DNA of 61,542 bases from contig CAZUBA010000006.1 in NCBI GenBank assembly GCA_964618565.1, positions 1 through 61,542 of the forward strand, written 5' to 3'. The notes beneath the pieces were generated by a model that ran no database searches, was not told the DNA's origin, and saw only the letters and a list, made by a program, of their open reading frames with translations. This DNA comes from STC-113 sp964618565. GTDB lineage: Bacteria > Patescibacteriota > Gracilibacteria > BD1-5 > UBA2023. A program made the position numbers and the translations under genes. Shown piece by piece: positions 10,602-20,451 of this stretch (within the stretch, counting starts at the first letter, position 1; every line of letters starts with the position of its first letter).

Positions 10602-11010
10602 TATTTCTATTTGAATCTGATGCATTTATTTCATAAAAATCATATTGGACTCAATTAAGGATTCAAGTTCAGGACTTAATTATCGAGTGAGTGGATTCTT
10701 CGCTTTCATCAGAGAAAAAATCCAATCATCAGGACGAATATTTTGAATCAGCAGTTGTATCTACAAAATTTGATCAAGTAAAGTATAAATAAAATGGAGT
10801 TCAAATCGGAAAATTTGGTGACTTAGCCGTAACAAACAATGATGAAACGTATAGATTGAAATTATTGAAATTCAAGTCTTCTGAAAGTTGCCTATTTACA
10901 TTCATCATGTAGATATAAGATCGGAAAACGGCCAAAACAACAACTCAAATAATGGCCATCGCTATGATAGTCTCTATTAATGTGAATCATCTTAAATGTT
11001 GTTTTTTCAT
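10576..11010 (-). CDS. Minor prepilin (144 aa)
   Basis: The very short leader MKKQHLR is followed by GFTLIETIIAMAIIGVVVLA, an N-methylated pilin-type signal with Glu5. A compact domain of about 110 residues rich in Ser, Asn and aromatic residues follows. Its 3' end overlaps the next prepilin by 26 bases. The family is clear from the N-terminus; the exact subunit type (FimT-, GspH- or PilV-like) is not. Confidence 0.87.
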
Positions 11011-11081
11011 ATTTTCATTCTGTTTGAGAAAAGACTGCTACTTCATTTTAACTTTTTATTGCACATAAATCAAGCTGAAAT

Positions 11082-11774
11082 CTAAAAACAGATGAAATCA
11101 TCACACCTTGTCCAAAGAATAGCATCCAAATGTAAGCGCGGGATTTGAATTTTTTGCGAAACCTCTTCCCAGAATTCTTGTATTTTCATTCATTCAGTAT
11201 TATATTTGTCTCATATTCGGGCAATTCTTGAATCTATAGGAATTCCTATTCCATAAGGCGAAATCAAAAAATATCAAAATTTGATTCTAGCCGCATAATG
11301 AAACATCTTAAGCGCAAATAATATCGTCTTACTCTCTTTGTCTTGTTTCATAGTTTTTGATAATGCTACTTGCAGCTCTGACAGATTGTTGTAGAAATAT
11401 TCTTCCTCCCCTTTTATGATATCAAATAAGGCCTCTGTTTTTATTAATCGCGGCATCTTCATGTTGAGAATCCTTTTGTTTCATTTGGATTGAAGCAGGA
11501 ATGTCTCAAAAAAAGAGAATGTTGCCTTAAAATCATATTCTTCAGGAAATTCATATCTAATTGAAAATTCAGCAAATTCCTCCCAATATTCTTCTCCTGT
11601 GCTAGATAACTGATATGAGAGCAGTGAATTGGCTATAATTATAGCGAAGAAAAACGGGCTGTTTCAAATATTTTCGCATATTTTTTTTATTGCGAAAAAT
11701 TGCCTATCAGATTCTTCTATTCTCCTAGCGTCTTTGAGATTGTATTTCGATAACAGTCAAATTAGTTCGTCCAT
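11082..11774 (-). CDS. 8-oxoguanine DNA glycosylase/AP lyase, AGOG type (230 aa)
   Basis: Base-excision repair enzyme predicted to remove 8-oxoguanine. I recognise the AGOG pattern (N-glycosylase/DNA lyase family): NSLLSYQLSSTGEEYWEEFA near residues 45-65, the helix SKTILFALKMFHYAAR, the GIPIDSRIARI block and IPRLHLDAILW near the C-terminus. The family is best known from Archaea and some bacteria, so transfer is plausible. Length is close to archaeal AGOG (about 240-270). The start at 11774 is the only ATG before an in-frame TAG. It lies 71 bases upstream of the minor prepilins on the same strand. The catalytic Lys and Asp were not placed by alignment. Confidence 0.72.
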
Positions 11775-11880
11775 ACTGATCAAGTTTGATTTTGAAAAAA
11801 TATATAAAATATTATACGGGTTTTTTGCGAAAAACTAATTTTTATGCTAAACTATTCATATAAAAATTAATAAGCGAATA

Positions 11881-12927
11881 ATGGAAAAGCTTGAATATAA
11901 AAAAAGTCAAAATAAAGAAAGGGCTCCTAAAAAAATCGAATCAAAGAAGCACAAGGAAGCTGCAAGAAGAAAATTTTTAGAAAAACAAAAAGCCGTCGAA
12001 GAGGCTCGAGAAAAAAGAACTCGTCTGAAAGTGGATACGCAAATCGTACTATTGACTCAAATTTTCAATAATTTTCTGCAGAACCTTAAAGATAACACTG
12101 ACGTAAGGAAATGAGCGACCATATTTGCGAAATGAATTGATTATATCCTGACTGCAGAAAGCGTAAAAAAATGACTTGATGAGAGCCTTAATAACTCTAT
12201 AGAAACATATAGAAAATTATCATCGAATATTTTTGAGTATCTTAAAACAACAAAATTGACTGAGGGCGAACAGAAAAAAATCGAAAAGATATTAAGCGAT
12301 TTTCATACTGCAGCGTGAGAAATATACTATAATGAAATGAATATCGATAGGGAATTATTTGCAAAAATTATAACCGAAACAGATAAGAATCTGGAATTCA
12401 TTTCAGAAGAAAGAAATGTCACATATGCTCATATCAAACGAGTGAATAAGGCTTTTTTGCCTAATTTTGACTGTCTTTATATTTCATCGGAAAAATATCA
12501 AGTTCCGGCTGAGCTTATAGTGGCCATAATACAAAATGATACTTCAATAGGCAAGCATATGGCTACAAAAAATAATTTTTGAAATGTATGAAATGATGAT
12601 TGAGGAGCTCGGGTAAATTTTGATACGCCTCAAGATTGATTGGACGCGGTCGCTAAAAATCTCAAGAAAAGGATAGATAAATTCAGGGAATATGTCAAAA
12701 ATAGGCATCCGACCGTAATAGAGTTGGTCACTTGAAAAATCAAATGATGAAAAAGATTCTTCTTAGAATATATGACTCACCCCAAATGACCCATGAGAGT
12801 GGCTTCAATTTATAATAAGCTTGCCGAAAAGAACTATGTTAAGATAAATGACGATACATCTGAGGTTATGAAAAATCCAGAACCATCGGAATATATTCCA
12901 ATATCAATTCCTGTCGCCCAGATTTAA
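11881..12927 (+). CDS. Coiled-coil protein with C-terminal lysozyme-fold domain (348 aa)
   Basis: Residues 1-60 are extremely basic and Glu-rich; residues 60-200 are helical. Residues 205-310 resemble a glucosaminidase/lytic-transglycosylase domain: VPAELIVAIIQNDTSIGKHM, then NNFGNVGNDDGG and FDTPQDGLDAVAKNL. The same block occurs at the C-terminus of the M23 protein at 20452-22533. There the likely catalytic position reads AETGLGRHL; here it is NDTSIGKHM, with Asp220 in place of the Glu. So this copy may bind or modify peptidoglycan differently, or be inactive. No signal peptide is visible, which is odd for a wall enzyme. Confidence 0.7.
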
Positions 12928-13017
12928 ACCACTTATTTAAATTATGGAAATTAAAGCAGAATTCAATTTATAACTGCACGGATTTATTCTTGTATTTTGC
13001 CAATTTTTAATATAATG

Positions 13018-13047
13018 AAACCACTTGTTCAGACAAGCGGTTTTTTA
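13018..13047 (+). terminator. Terminator after the lysozyme-fold gene
   Basis: AAACCACTTGT, loop TCAG, ACAAGCGGTTT followed by TTT, with one mismatch in the stem. The rest of the 12928-13177 gap is AT-rich with no gene. Confidence 0.8.
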
Positions 13048-13177
13048 GTACTTCGTTTTTGAATATTAACTTTTGGCTTAGGCAAATCTAAGCTTGAATA
13101 TTAATATCTGATATTCAGAAATGAATGACTAATCTTTCCCTTATCTAAGCAAAGTTTATATATCTAATTAATCCATT

Positions 13178-15331
13178 ATGATTATTTGACTAAGTGATAC
13201 TCGCATACTCGAGCACAAACCTTTTAAGAAAACTTACAATATTTCAGGCAAGAATATTACTTTAGAAAGCTGAAAATTGGCTCTGCTTATTGATTGAAGC
13301 GTGGTGATAACTGATGAAGATGGGAATTATCTTCTTACTACTGCCGGTATCAATGAAAAAGTAAAGCCTGGTACGGATTTCTTCCCGATGACAGTTGATT
13401 TTCAAGAAAAATACTATGCAACAGGTAAAATCGGATGAAACAGATTCATGAAAAGGGAATCTCGCCCATCTGAAGCATCAATACTTAATTCACGCCTTAT
13501 AGACAGGCCAATTAGGCCAATGTTCCCAAAATGAACAGTCAATGAAGTGCAAATCATTTCAACCATACTATCTTCTTCAGGAACATCTGATTATGGTTTT
13601 TATTGAATAACTTGAGCCTCATTGGCATTAATGTTGTCAGGAACCGCTGAATTTGAATGACCGGTATCAGGAGCAAGGATCATCGTTGATCAAAATGATG
13701 AATTCAAATTCGATCCATCAATAGACGACCTTAAAAATGCGAAGCTTGACCTTACGATCGCTTGAACTCTTGATGCAATAACAATGGTAGAATCCCAATG
13801 ACAAGAAGTCAGCGAAGACCTAGTGATAAAGGCATTCGAGTATGCTCATTCAATAGTCAAGGAATTTTGCAATATGCAACTTGATTATGTTGCAGAATAT
13901 TCAAAACTTCATGCGCTTCCAAAATCAAAAATAGTTGTAAAACACCTTCCGGCAGATTACAAAATGAAAATTTCATCTTATGTGACTGAAGATAAAATGA
14001 CTCCTCTTTACCATGTTTGAAAAATGGAGTTCCATGAAGAAATGCATAAATTATGACAGGAAGTAAAAGAATGGATCGGAGATACGACAGAAGACCCAGT
14101 TACAGAGGCGGAAATCGATGAATGCGTATATATGGCCATCAAGAAGCATATGAGAACTAGAGTCCTAAATGAAAAAATCAGGTTAGATTGAAGAAAAACT
14201 GCTGAAGTCAGGCCAGTTTGGTGAGAATTCGGAATTCTTCCGAGAGTCCATGGCTCTGCTTTATTCCAAAGATGAGTGACTCAGGCTTTAACCATCACTA
14301 CGCTTGGTTGACCTGGAGATATACAGATAATTGATGATATGTTTGAAGAAAATACAAAAAGATACATCCACCACTACAATTTCCCTCCTTTTTCAGTAGG
14401 TGAAGTCAGGATGATGAGATGACCGGGAAGAAGAGAGATAGGGCATGGTAGGCTTGCTGAAAAAGCTCTTGAGCCAGTTCTTCCATCGCTTGAAGAATTC
14501 CCATATTTCATCAGGATGGTTTCTGAAATCACTACCTGTAACGGTTCAAGCTCTATGGCTTCGATATGCGGCTCTTCAATGTCGATGATGGATGCCTGAG
14601 TGCCTATCAAGAACATAGTGAGCTGAGTTGCGATGTGAATGATATTTGACGAAGAAAATGGGAAATATGAGATATTGACTGATATCCAAGCACAAGAAGA
14701 TTTCCTATGAGATATGGATTTCAAGGTTGCGGGCACTATCAAATGATTGACCGCTCTTCAGATGGATTGCAAGATCAAATGACTTTCAATGGAAGTTATA
14801 AGAAAAGTCATTTCTCAATCCCAATTGGCTCTAGAATCAATCAGAGTTGATATGACAAAGACTCTTACGACACATCGTCCAGAACTTTCTCCATTCGCTC
14901 CATTCATAGTAAGCATGAGAATCCCTGTGGATAAGATCAGAGAAGTCATAGGAAAAGGTTGAGAAACTATCCAAAAAATAACAAAAGAGTTTGAAGTTAA
15001 GATAGATATAAATGATGAAGGTCTGTTATCTGTTACCGCAAAAACTCAAGAACAAGGGAAAAACGCCATTGATTACATAACTAAGATGCTTAAATGAATC
15101 GAAGTTTGAGACACATGAATCGGTAAAGTTGCAAAAATTCTTGATTGAATCGGGGCAATATTGGACCTTGGTCAAAACAAAAGCTGAATGATACATATTT
15201 CAAAAATCGCAAAAGAAAGGGTAACTAATATAGGTGATTATCTTAAAGTTTGAGACATGGTTGAATATAAAGTAATCTCAGTTGATACGGTTGCAGGAAA
15301 AGTAGGGTTAGAGAGAGTTATCAAAGAATAA
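13178..15331 (+). CDS. pnp: Polyribonucleotide nucleotidyltransferase (PNPase, 717 aa)
   Basis: 3'-5' phosphorolytic exoribonuclease. Two RNase PH domains (residues about 10-200 and 320-540) are joined by a helical linker. Landmarks include RESRPSEASILNSRLIDRPI, PFSVGEVRMMRGPGRREIGH and MASICGSSMSMMDAGVPI. The KH domain carries IREVIGKGGETIQ (glycine loop from about residue 592, second Gly of the pair coded by UGA), and a C-terminal S1 domain begins near 650 and ends in VGLERVIKE. Length and order match bacterial PNPase. It is preceded by an intergenic region of 250 bases and followed 77 bases later by a methyltransferase gene on the same strand. Confidence 0.96.
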
Positions 15332-15408
15332 TTTTCCTTCTACAGCGGAAACTTTTTAAAAAATTTATCCGCTAATAGATTTTATCATCAATAAAAGAAA
15401 TAATTAAT

Positions 15409-16590
15409 ATGATTTGTTTTGTACTATGACGTGAGTTCAGGCTCTCAATCGCTGAGCTCAAAGCGTATTTCCCTGATTCGGAATGTCTTTTTGCCGAACG
15501 TGAAGTCGCTATATTCGATAAGATAGACAGAGAAGAAGTAAAAGCGGGCTTTGTTAAATTAGGATGAACTGTAAAAGCTTTTGAAATCCTAAAAGAAATT
15601 GATTCCGAAAAAGAATTCAATAAGCATGCAATAGACTTCATATCTGCAAAAGCCTGAAAATATGAATGAAAATTCACTTTCGCACTAGCCCAATATTGAA
15701 CTCAGAAGGATCTTTTCACTTACGGGATACAAATTAAGAAGGAAGCAAGGAAGACGACAGAAACGAATATAAGGTTTGTCAATAAGAATTCTTCCAACAT
15801 AAATGCTGCCGTATTCAAAAAAGAGCTTTGAGCAGATTGATCTGAGCTTAATTTATTGTGAGTCTGAGAAAGATTTTTCATATGAGAAACAATTGCATAC
15901 CAAGATGTAGATGAATATTCAAAAAGGGATTATTCAAAAGAAAGAGATATGCAAGTATGAATGCTGCCTCCGAAATTGGCCCAAATGATGATAAATATCT
16001 CTTGAAAAGAGACAAAATGAATCTACGATCCATTTTGCGGATTATGAACAATACTTATAGAATCTATTCTTTGAGAGAAAAAAGAGATATATTGAAGTGA
16101 TCTGAATGAAGATATGGTTAAGGCAAGCAGCAAAAATATCGCTCTTTACCTTGACAAATCCATAACATTTCAAGTTTTCAAGCAAGATGCCGGAAAAATT
16201 GAAGGCGTTGGATTCCTTAAAGATAAATCAAGAATTGCAATAGTTACAGAATGATATCTGGGATCCATAATGACAAGATGACATGTCACTGAAGATAAGA
16301 TTCTTGAAGAAAGAAGAAAACTTGCCCGAATTTATGATTGATTCTTCTATTGATTGCAAAGATTGAATTTCAAATGAAAGATAGTCATAAGCTTCCCTTT
16401 CTGGCAATTCAAATGAAAATATCTATATTTTGAAGAAATCTATTCCATTTTAAAGAAATATGGTTTCGCTCCGCTAAAACTTCTTCCGGATGAAAGCGAA
16501 TATAAGGAAACTAAGACCTGAAGCCTATTATACCATAGGCCGAATCAACAAGTCTGAAGAGAAATATTCTGTCTTCAATCTTCAAAATAA
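15409..16590 (+). CDS. THUMP-less/TrmG10-like RNA N2-guanine methyltransferase (393 aa)
   Basis: SAM-dependent methyltransferase of the UPF0020/Trm11-TrmG10 group. The C-terminal half has motif I IYDPFCGLGTILIESIL, an acidic motif II IYGSDLNEDMVKASSKNI and a VTEGYLGS block at the position of the usual NPPY-like catalytic motif IV (here TEGYLG, a diverged form). It ends with SLLYHRPNQQVGREIF, matching the LxYxRxxQxVxREI tail of tRNA-G10 methyltransferases. The N-terminal 150 residues are weakly similar to a THUMP-like domain. Likely target is tRNA guanosine; substrate is inferred. Confidence 0.78.
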
Positions 16591-16598
16591 TCTTAAAA

Positions 16599-16636
16599 AA
16601 ATAATCCCAAGGAAAATCCTTGGGATTATTTTTTTT
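16599..16636. terminator. Bidirectional terminator
   Basis: AATAATCCCAAGGA, loop, TCCTTGGGATTATT followed by T8. It closes the methyltransferase transcript and, read the other way, the T4SS-like gene ending at 16649. Confidence 0.92.
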
Positions 16637-16648
16637 ATTCTATTTAAT

Positions 16649-17083
16649 TTAGATATATATCCAAGGGGCTATGGAATTAAGTATAAGTCCCATTGAAAAC
16701 AAAACCAGAAGTGCCACCAAAACGCGCTTAAACATCTTCTTATCGTCTTTCTTTCATTCCAATGACATTTTCAGTCCTGACAATACCAGCATTAGTACGG
16801 CTACCAGTATGGATAAGAATGTGACATATTTTATCATACCCTTTAACATAAGCATAACTGCTCAAAAATTTCATCCTATTTCACAGACATATTTCCTTGT
16901 TGTAACAGTGTCTCCTCAGCCTGCTCATGTTTTTAATTTACAGTCCATTCAAGGAATATTCTCAGTAACTGTAATTTTAGTAACACTTGATGCTGCAGTG
17001 CCCGTGCCAGCTGCGAATGAATAGCTTCAGAATGCTCATATTGAAGCTAAAAATACGATGGCTAATATTAAAAATTTTTTCAT
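16649..17083 (-). CDS. VirB2/TrbC-like small membrane protein (144 aa)
   Basis: Signal peptide (MKKFLILAIVFLASIGAFG...SFAA), a short periplasmic or external loop with two Cys (MDCK and YVCE), then two transmembrane helices: VTFLSILVAVLMLVLSGLKM and RVLVALLVLFSMGLILNSIA. This layout, cleavable signal plus two hydrophobic segments near the C-terminus, is that of VirB2/TrbC pilin-like components of type IV secretion. It lies 27 bases downstream of a polytopic protein of similar character. Assignment is by architecture only. Confidence 0.62.
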
Positions 17084-17110
17084 AATGTAACGATAATAGC
17101 TTAAATGTTT

Positions 17111-18046
17111 TTAGAATTTCAAATCTTTAAGGTCTTTCAAGAATGCATAACTTGCAAGTAGGATTATTACTGCAATAAAAGTGTTTTTTATTATAGCGAT
17201 TCATTTTTTTGCTTTTGCCTCGTCTCATGCAGAAGTGATATAATAAAATCCTCAAAGCACCAAAAAGAATATCGCAACCGGCCCGGTAAAGAAGAGTGCC
17301 AGATTTGCCAATTGTGAAAATAGGTTTTGTCATTGCTGGATGTCTCAGCTATAAGCAACAAAAGTCCAGAAATGAATTACTCCCAAGAATATCAGACCCA
17401 TGATTCAATTCAAGAAACGTATTTTTGCTTTTTTCCTTTTTTCTTCATTTCATCCTGAGGATATCAGTCATATTCAAGCCATAATGAATAGCATTATGAC
17501 AAGTCATATCACTATTGCTTTAACAAATGAAATTATTCAATTCTCGACAGTTGAATTCCAATTGAAGAAATTGACAAAGATATTCGCATCTGTACCGGCG
17601 ATTATTCAATCATCACCGGAGGCTACGCTGCTGAATTCTGTTTTTCAAGTTACATTTTCATCATTTTTTCCAGAAAATACATCATATAACTTTCACGGTA
17701 TATTTATGAATATGAAAGCAACCAGAGTGTAATATATCTGTCTTTTTGCGGCAGCCAACTTATCATCGGCTCACATGGCCATAATCATTTGAAACCCAAG
17801 GAAAACAAGATATATGAGTATTACTCAGCTTAATAAGATTTTTAAGGTATGTAAAACTCCAAGCCATCCATTCTGTAATTTTTCTAACGCATCTCATCCT
17901 CATACTGGGTTTATCGAAACATTGGTTATAACAGATCAATTTCATATGCTTTTCCCTATATCGATAACTCATTTGGCCAATGCAAATTGTGTGCATGCCA
18001 ATAAGAGAAGCGCTATAAGCAATAATATTTTATTTTGTCTATTCAT
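17111..18046 (-). CDS. T4SS-like membrane protein with two VirB2-type units (311 aa)
   Basis: Signal peptide (LLLIALLLLACTQFALA), then two related halves. The first (residues about 60-115) has LHTLKILLSGVILIYLVFLG, the motif MAMGADDKLAAAKRQIYYTL and a second helix. The second (residues about 165-225) has an amphipathic/hydrophobic pair with SSGGNEEKRKKAKIRFLNG in the same place. A third unit follows near the end (LVLGGFYYITSAGDEAKAKK). The G-D/N-E-x-K-x-K-A-K turn between two helices is a signature of CPR T4SS pilin-like proteins, here in triplicate. Probably part of a DNA or protein transfer channel; not assignable to one VirB number. Confidence 0.62.
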
Positions 18047-18065
18047 AAAATGAAAATATATATAA

Positions 18066-18094
18066 AAATGTCTGCAAATTTTTGCAGACATTGT
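18066..18094 (-). terminator. Terminator after the second pilT
   Basis: On the minus strand AATGTCTGCAAA, loop, TTTGCAGACATT followed by TTTAT. It separates the pilT2 transcript from the T4SS-like genes starting at 18046. Confidence 0.8.
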
Positions 18095-18099
18095 ATTTG

Positions 18100-19158
18100 T
18101 TAATCATCATTTGTAAAGTATCAAATGTAATCCTCTTCCTTGACGATTCATTGGTCTCTAAGCCTATCTGCAGAAGCTTTCATGGAAATCATTCATTCCT
18201 TGCTTCACATTTCGATATTATTGTTAATCTGGATAAGATCTCAGCTTTTTATCAGGTTCTTGATACCGCTTGTTATATACATAAGCTCATGTATACCCAC
18301 TCTTCATCCTCATTCGGCTTTTGGGACAAGCCTTTGAGATAGGACTCCCAGAAGGGCATCAGCGAGACGGACCCTAACTTGGCTCTGAATATCCGGGTTA
18401 AAGAATTGTATTACACGATTGATCGTTTGTACGCTTCATGATGTATGCAGAGTTGAGAATACCAGATGTCAAGTTTCAGCCAAATTCATTGCAGCCTCTA
18501 CAGTCTCTTTGTCACGCATTTCTCAGACCATTACTATATCTGGATCCTCACGCATCGCCGCTCTTATGGCGGATATGAATGTATCGGTATCTCTTCCGAC
18601 TTCTCTTTGTGAGAATATGCATTTTTTGTCTGAAAATATGAATTCTATGGGATCTTCGATTGTTATGACATGCTCATTCCTATTTTGATTTATCTTATCA
18701 AGGATTGAGACCATGGTAGTTGATTTACCCGAACCTGTTGGTCAAGTGATAAGGAATAATCATTGTTTTGCCGTTAATATCTTCTCTAATCACTTCGGTA
18801 ACCCTAAGGCATCCATTTCTTTTGCATCTCTTTCAATCATACGTAATACAAAGCCCATTTTTCAAAGCTTAAAGAAACCATTCACACGAAATGGAGTTCA
18901 ATCTTGGGCAACGTATGCAAAATCGGCATCTCTTTTTGTATGAAATTGCCTGATTTTGTCAGTATCTCATTTGAATAACTGTTCAGCAAGCCTTTCTAGT
19001 ATCTCTCTACTAAATATTCATGCTTGTGTAGCTTTTCAGATGTGTCAATGCACACGAAATGCAACATGATCACCTTCTGAAATATGCACATCCGAAGCCT
19101 TGTTCTTAATTGCGTAAGAAAGAAGTCCTTCGATATTTATCTGTTCTTGATAAGCCAT
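18100..19158 (-). CDS. pilT: PilT-family ATPase, second copy (352 aa)
   Basis: Full-length retraction-type ATPase: IKNKASDVHISEGDHVAFRV at the N-terminus, Walker A ITGPTGSGKST (first Gly = UGA), TIEDPIEFIF, DPDIVMVGEMRDKETVEAAM, ETGHLVFSTLHTSG and the C-terminal ADALLGVLSQRLVPK. A good AAGGAGAT ribosome site precedes ATG. It is closer to canonical PilT than the copy in the pil operon (6308-7396), which has QVILFGEMRN at the same place. The partner gene upstream encodes an acidic protein ending 20 bases before. May be PilU-like or serve another pilus system. Confidence 0.92.
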
Positions 19159-19177
19159 AATCTCCTTTTTTAAATTA

Positions 19178-19861
19178 TTAAATTTTTTGAGCTTTAAATG
19201 TAAGTATCATCTTATTGACTTTTTCTTCTTCTAGGGAAATTTCTTTGACCTCATTGGCAAGATTTTGCTTTTTCTGTTTTAAATCAGATATCTGTTCATC
19301 TATATCGCCAATCGTTCAGTTTTTTTCGCTTTTTACGGCCCCATGTCCTACTAGAAGTTCCTCCAAATCATCAATTGCCTTATCCAAAATAGCATAAGGA
19401 TCGGCTATTACTGCTTCCACAGGCTCTATTTTCACAGGAGCTACAGGGAGAGTCTCTTCTGCCTTGTCTTCGAAAGAGGGCTCTTGATTGAAAAAAGCAT
19501 TTTCTTGTGGCTCATCGCTAAGCATTGTGACATTATTTTCAACAGCTTCGGCTTCTTGGTCAGAAGTTTCGTCTGCATTTATAACAACGTCTGAAGAAGA
19601 CGAGTCATCAAGGAATAAGCTAAAGCCATCGTTTTTTATCTCTGGTTCTGCAGTCTCCGCAGGGGTGATATTCATTGAAGAAAGATCAAGAAAAGATATT
19701 GCGCTATCGGGAATATCCTCTGCTTTGATTTCGCTTATCGTATTTGCAGGAGTATCATCAAGAATAAGGAATCCTCCATCTTGAGTGCCATAGCCTCCTT
19801 GTTGAGAAGTGGCTGTCGTAGCAGCTTCTTCTTCAGCGATTACATTATCAAAAAGTCCCAT
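19178..19861 (-). CDS. Acidic protein with C-terminal coiled coil, linked to pilT2 (227 aa)
   Basis: No family recognised. Residues 1-150 are strongly acidic, low in structure and rich in Asp/Glu/Ser/Ala, with short repeats such as ILDDTPAN and SLFLDDSSSSD. Residues 160-227 form a helical segment (YAILDKAIDDLEELLVG, then DEQISDLKQKKQNLANEVK) likely to be a coiled coil. One in-frame UGA (19316-19318) must be read through to reach this coiled coil. It is followed 20 bases later by pilT2, and the pair probably forms a functional unit, perhaps as an adaptor. Confidence 0.72.
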
Positions 19862-20017
19862 ATTTGTTTTTGTATGAATAAATAAAAGTATTCCCTATAA
19901 TATTACCATATTTCAAAATATTTTGCAAAAAAAAAGATATTTTTTATAATTCAGCCGCAACTAAGAAAATATGGAGAGAATGTTTTTTTAGAATTTAATA
20001 ATTATTTATAGAATTTT

Positions 20018-20317
20018 ATGGATTACAAAAAAGCACAGGAGCTGTTAAAGCTACAACAAGAAGCACAAAAAATACAAAATGAACTTTCTAATATACATAT
20101 TGAAGCTGAGGTTGACGGTTTTGTGGTTACTATTGATTGACAAATGAAAGTCATTTGAGTAGAAATCGAGAATGCGGATCTTCTTAAGGATAAGGCAAGG
20201 CTTGAAAAAGCTGCAACTGATTCAATCAATAAGTGATTGAAAAAATCTCAAGAAATCGCTGCTGATAAAATGAAATGAGTAATGTGAAGCATGGGTCTGA
20301 ATATCCCATGAATGTAG
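20018..20317 (+). CDS. ybaB: YbaB/EbfC nucleoid-associated protein (99 aa)
   Basis: Small DNA-binding protein: the N-terminal helix YKKAQELLKLQQEAQKIQNE, then the beta segment AEVDGFVVTIDGQMKVIGVE and a long C-terminal helix, as in YbaB/EbfC. In many bacteria it sits beside dnaX or recR; here it stands alone. Six or more of its glycines are UGA, and it ends with TAG. Length agrees with the family. Confidence 0.88.
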
Positions 20318-20357
20318 AAGAAATAGAAAATTAAAAATAGAAAATAGAAAGTTTCCA

Positions 20358-20391
20358 TAAAAATATCCATCACAATGTGATGGATATTTTT
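20358..20391 (+). terminator. Terminator after ybaB, inside a larger inverted repeat
   Basis: AATATCCATCAC, loop, GTGATGGATATT followed by T5. The hairpin is flanked by purine-rich TAGAAAATAGAAA repeats on the left (20318-20351) and their complement TTTCTATTTTCTA on the right (20414-20450), so a larger outer stem can form. Confidence 0.85.
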
Positions 20392-20451
20392 TGATTGTTT
20401 CACCAATTAACCCCTATCTTCTATTTTCTACTTTCTATTTTCTATTTTCAA

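Noticed and set aside
13178..15331. UGA as tryptophan (Mycoplasma-type code)
   Set aside because: At these positions related proteins have Gly, and TGG is used normally for Trp in the same genes.
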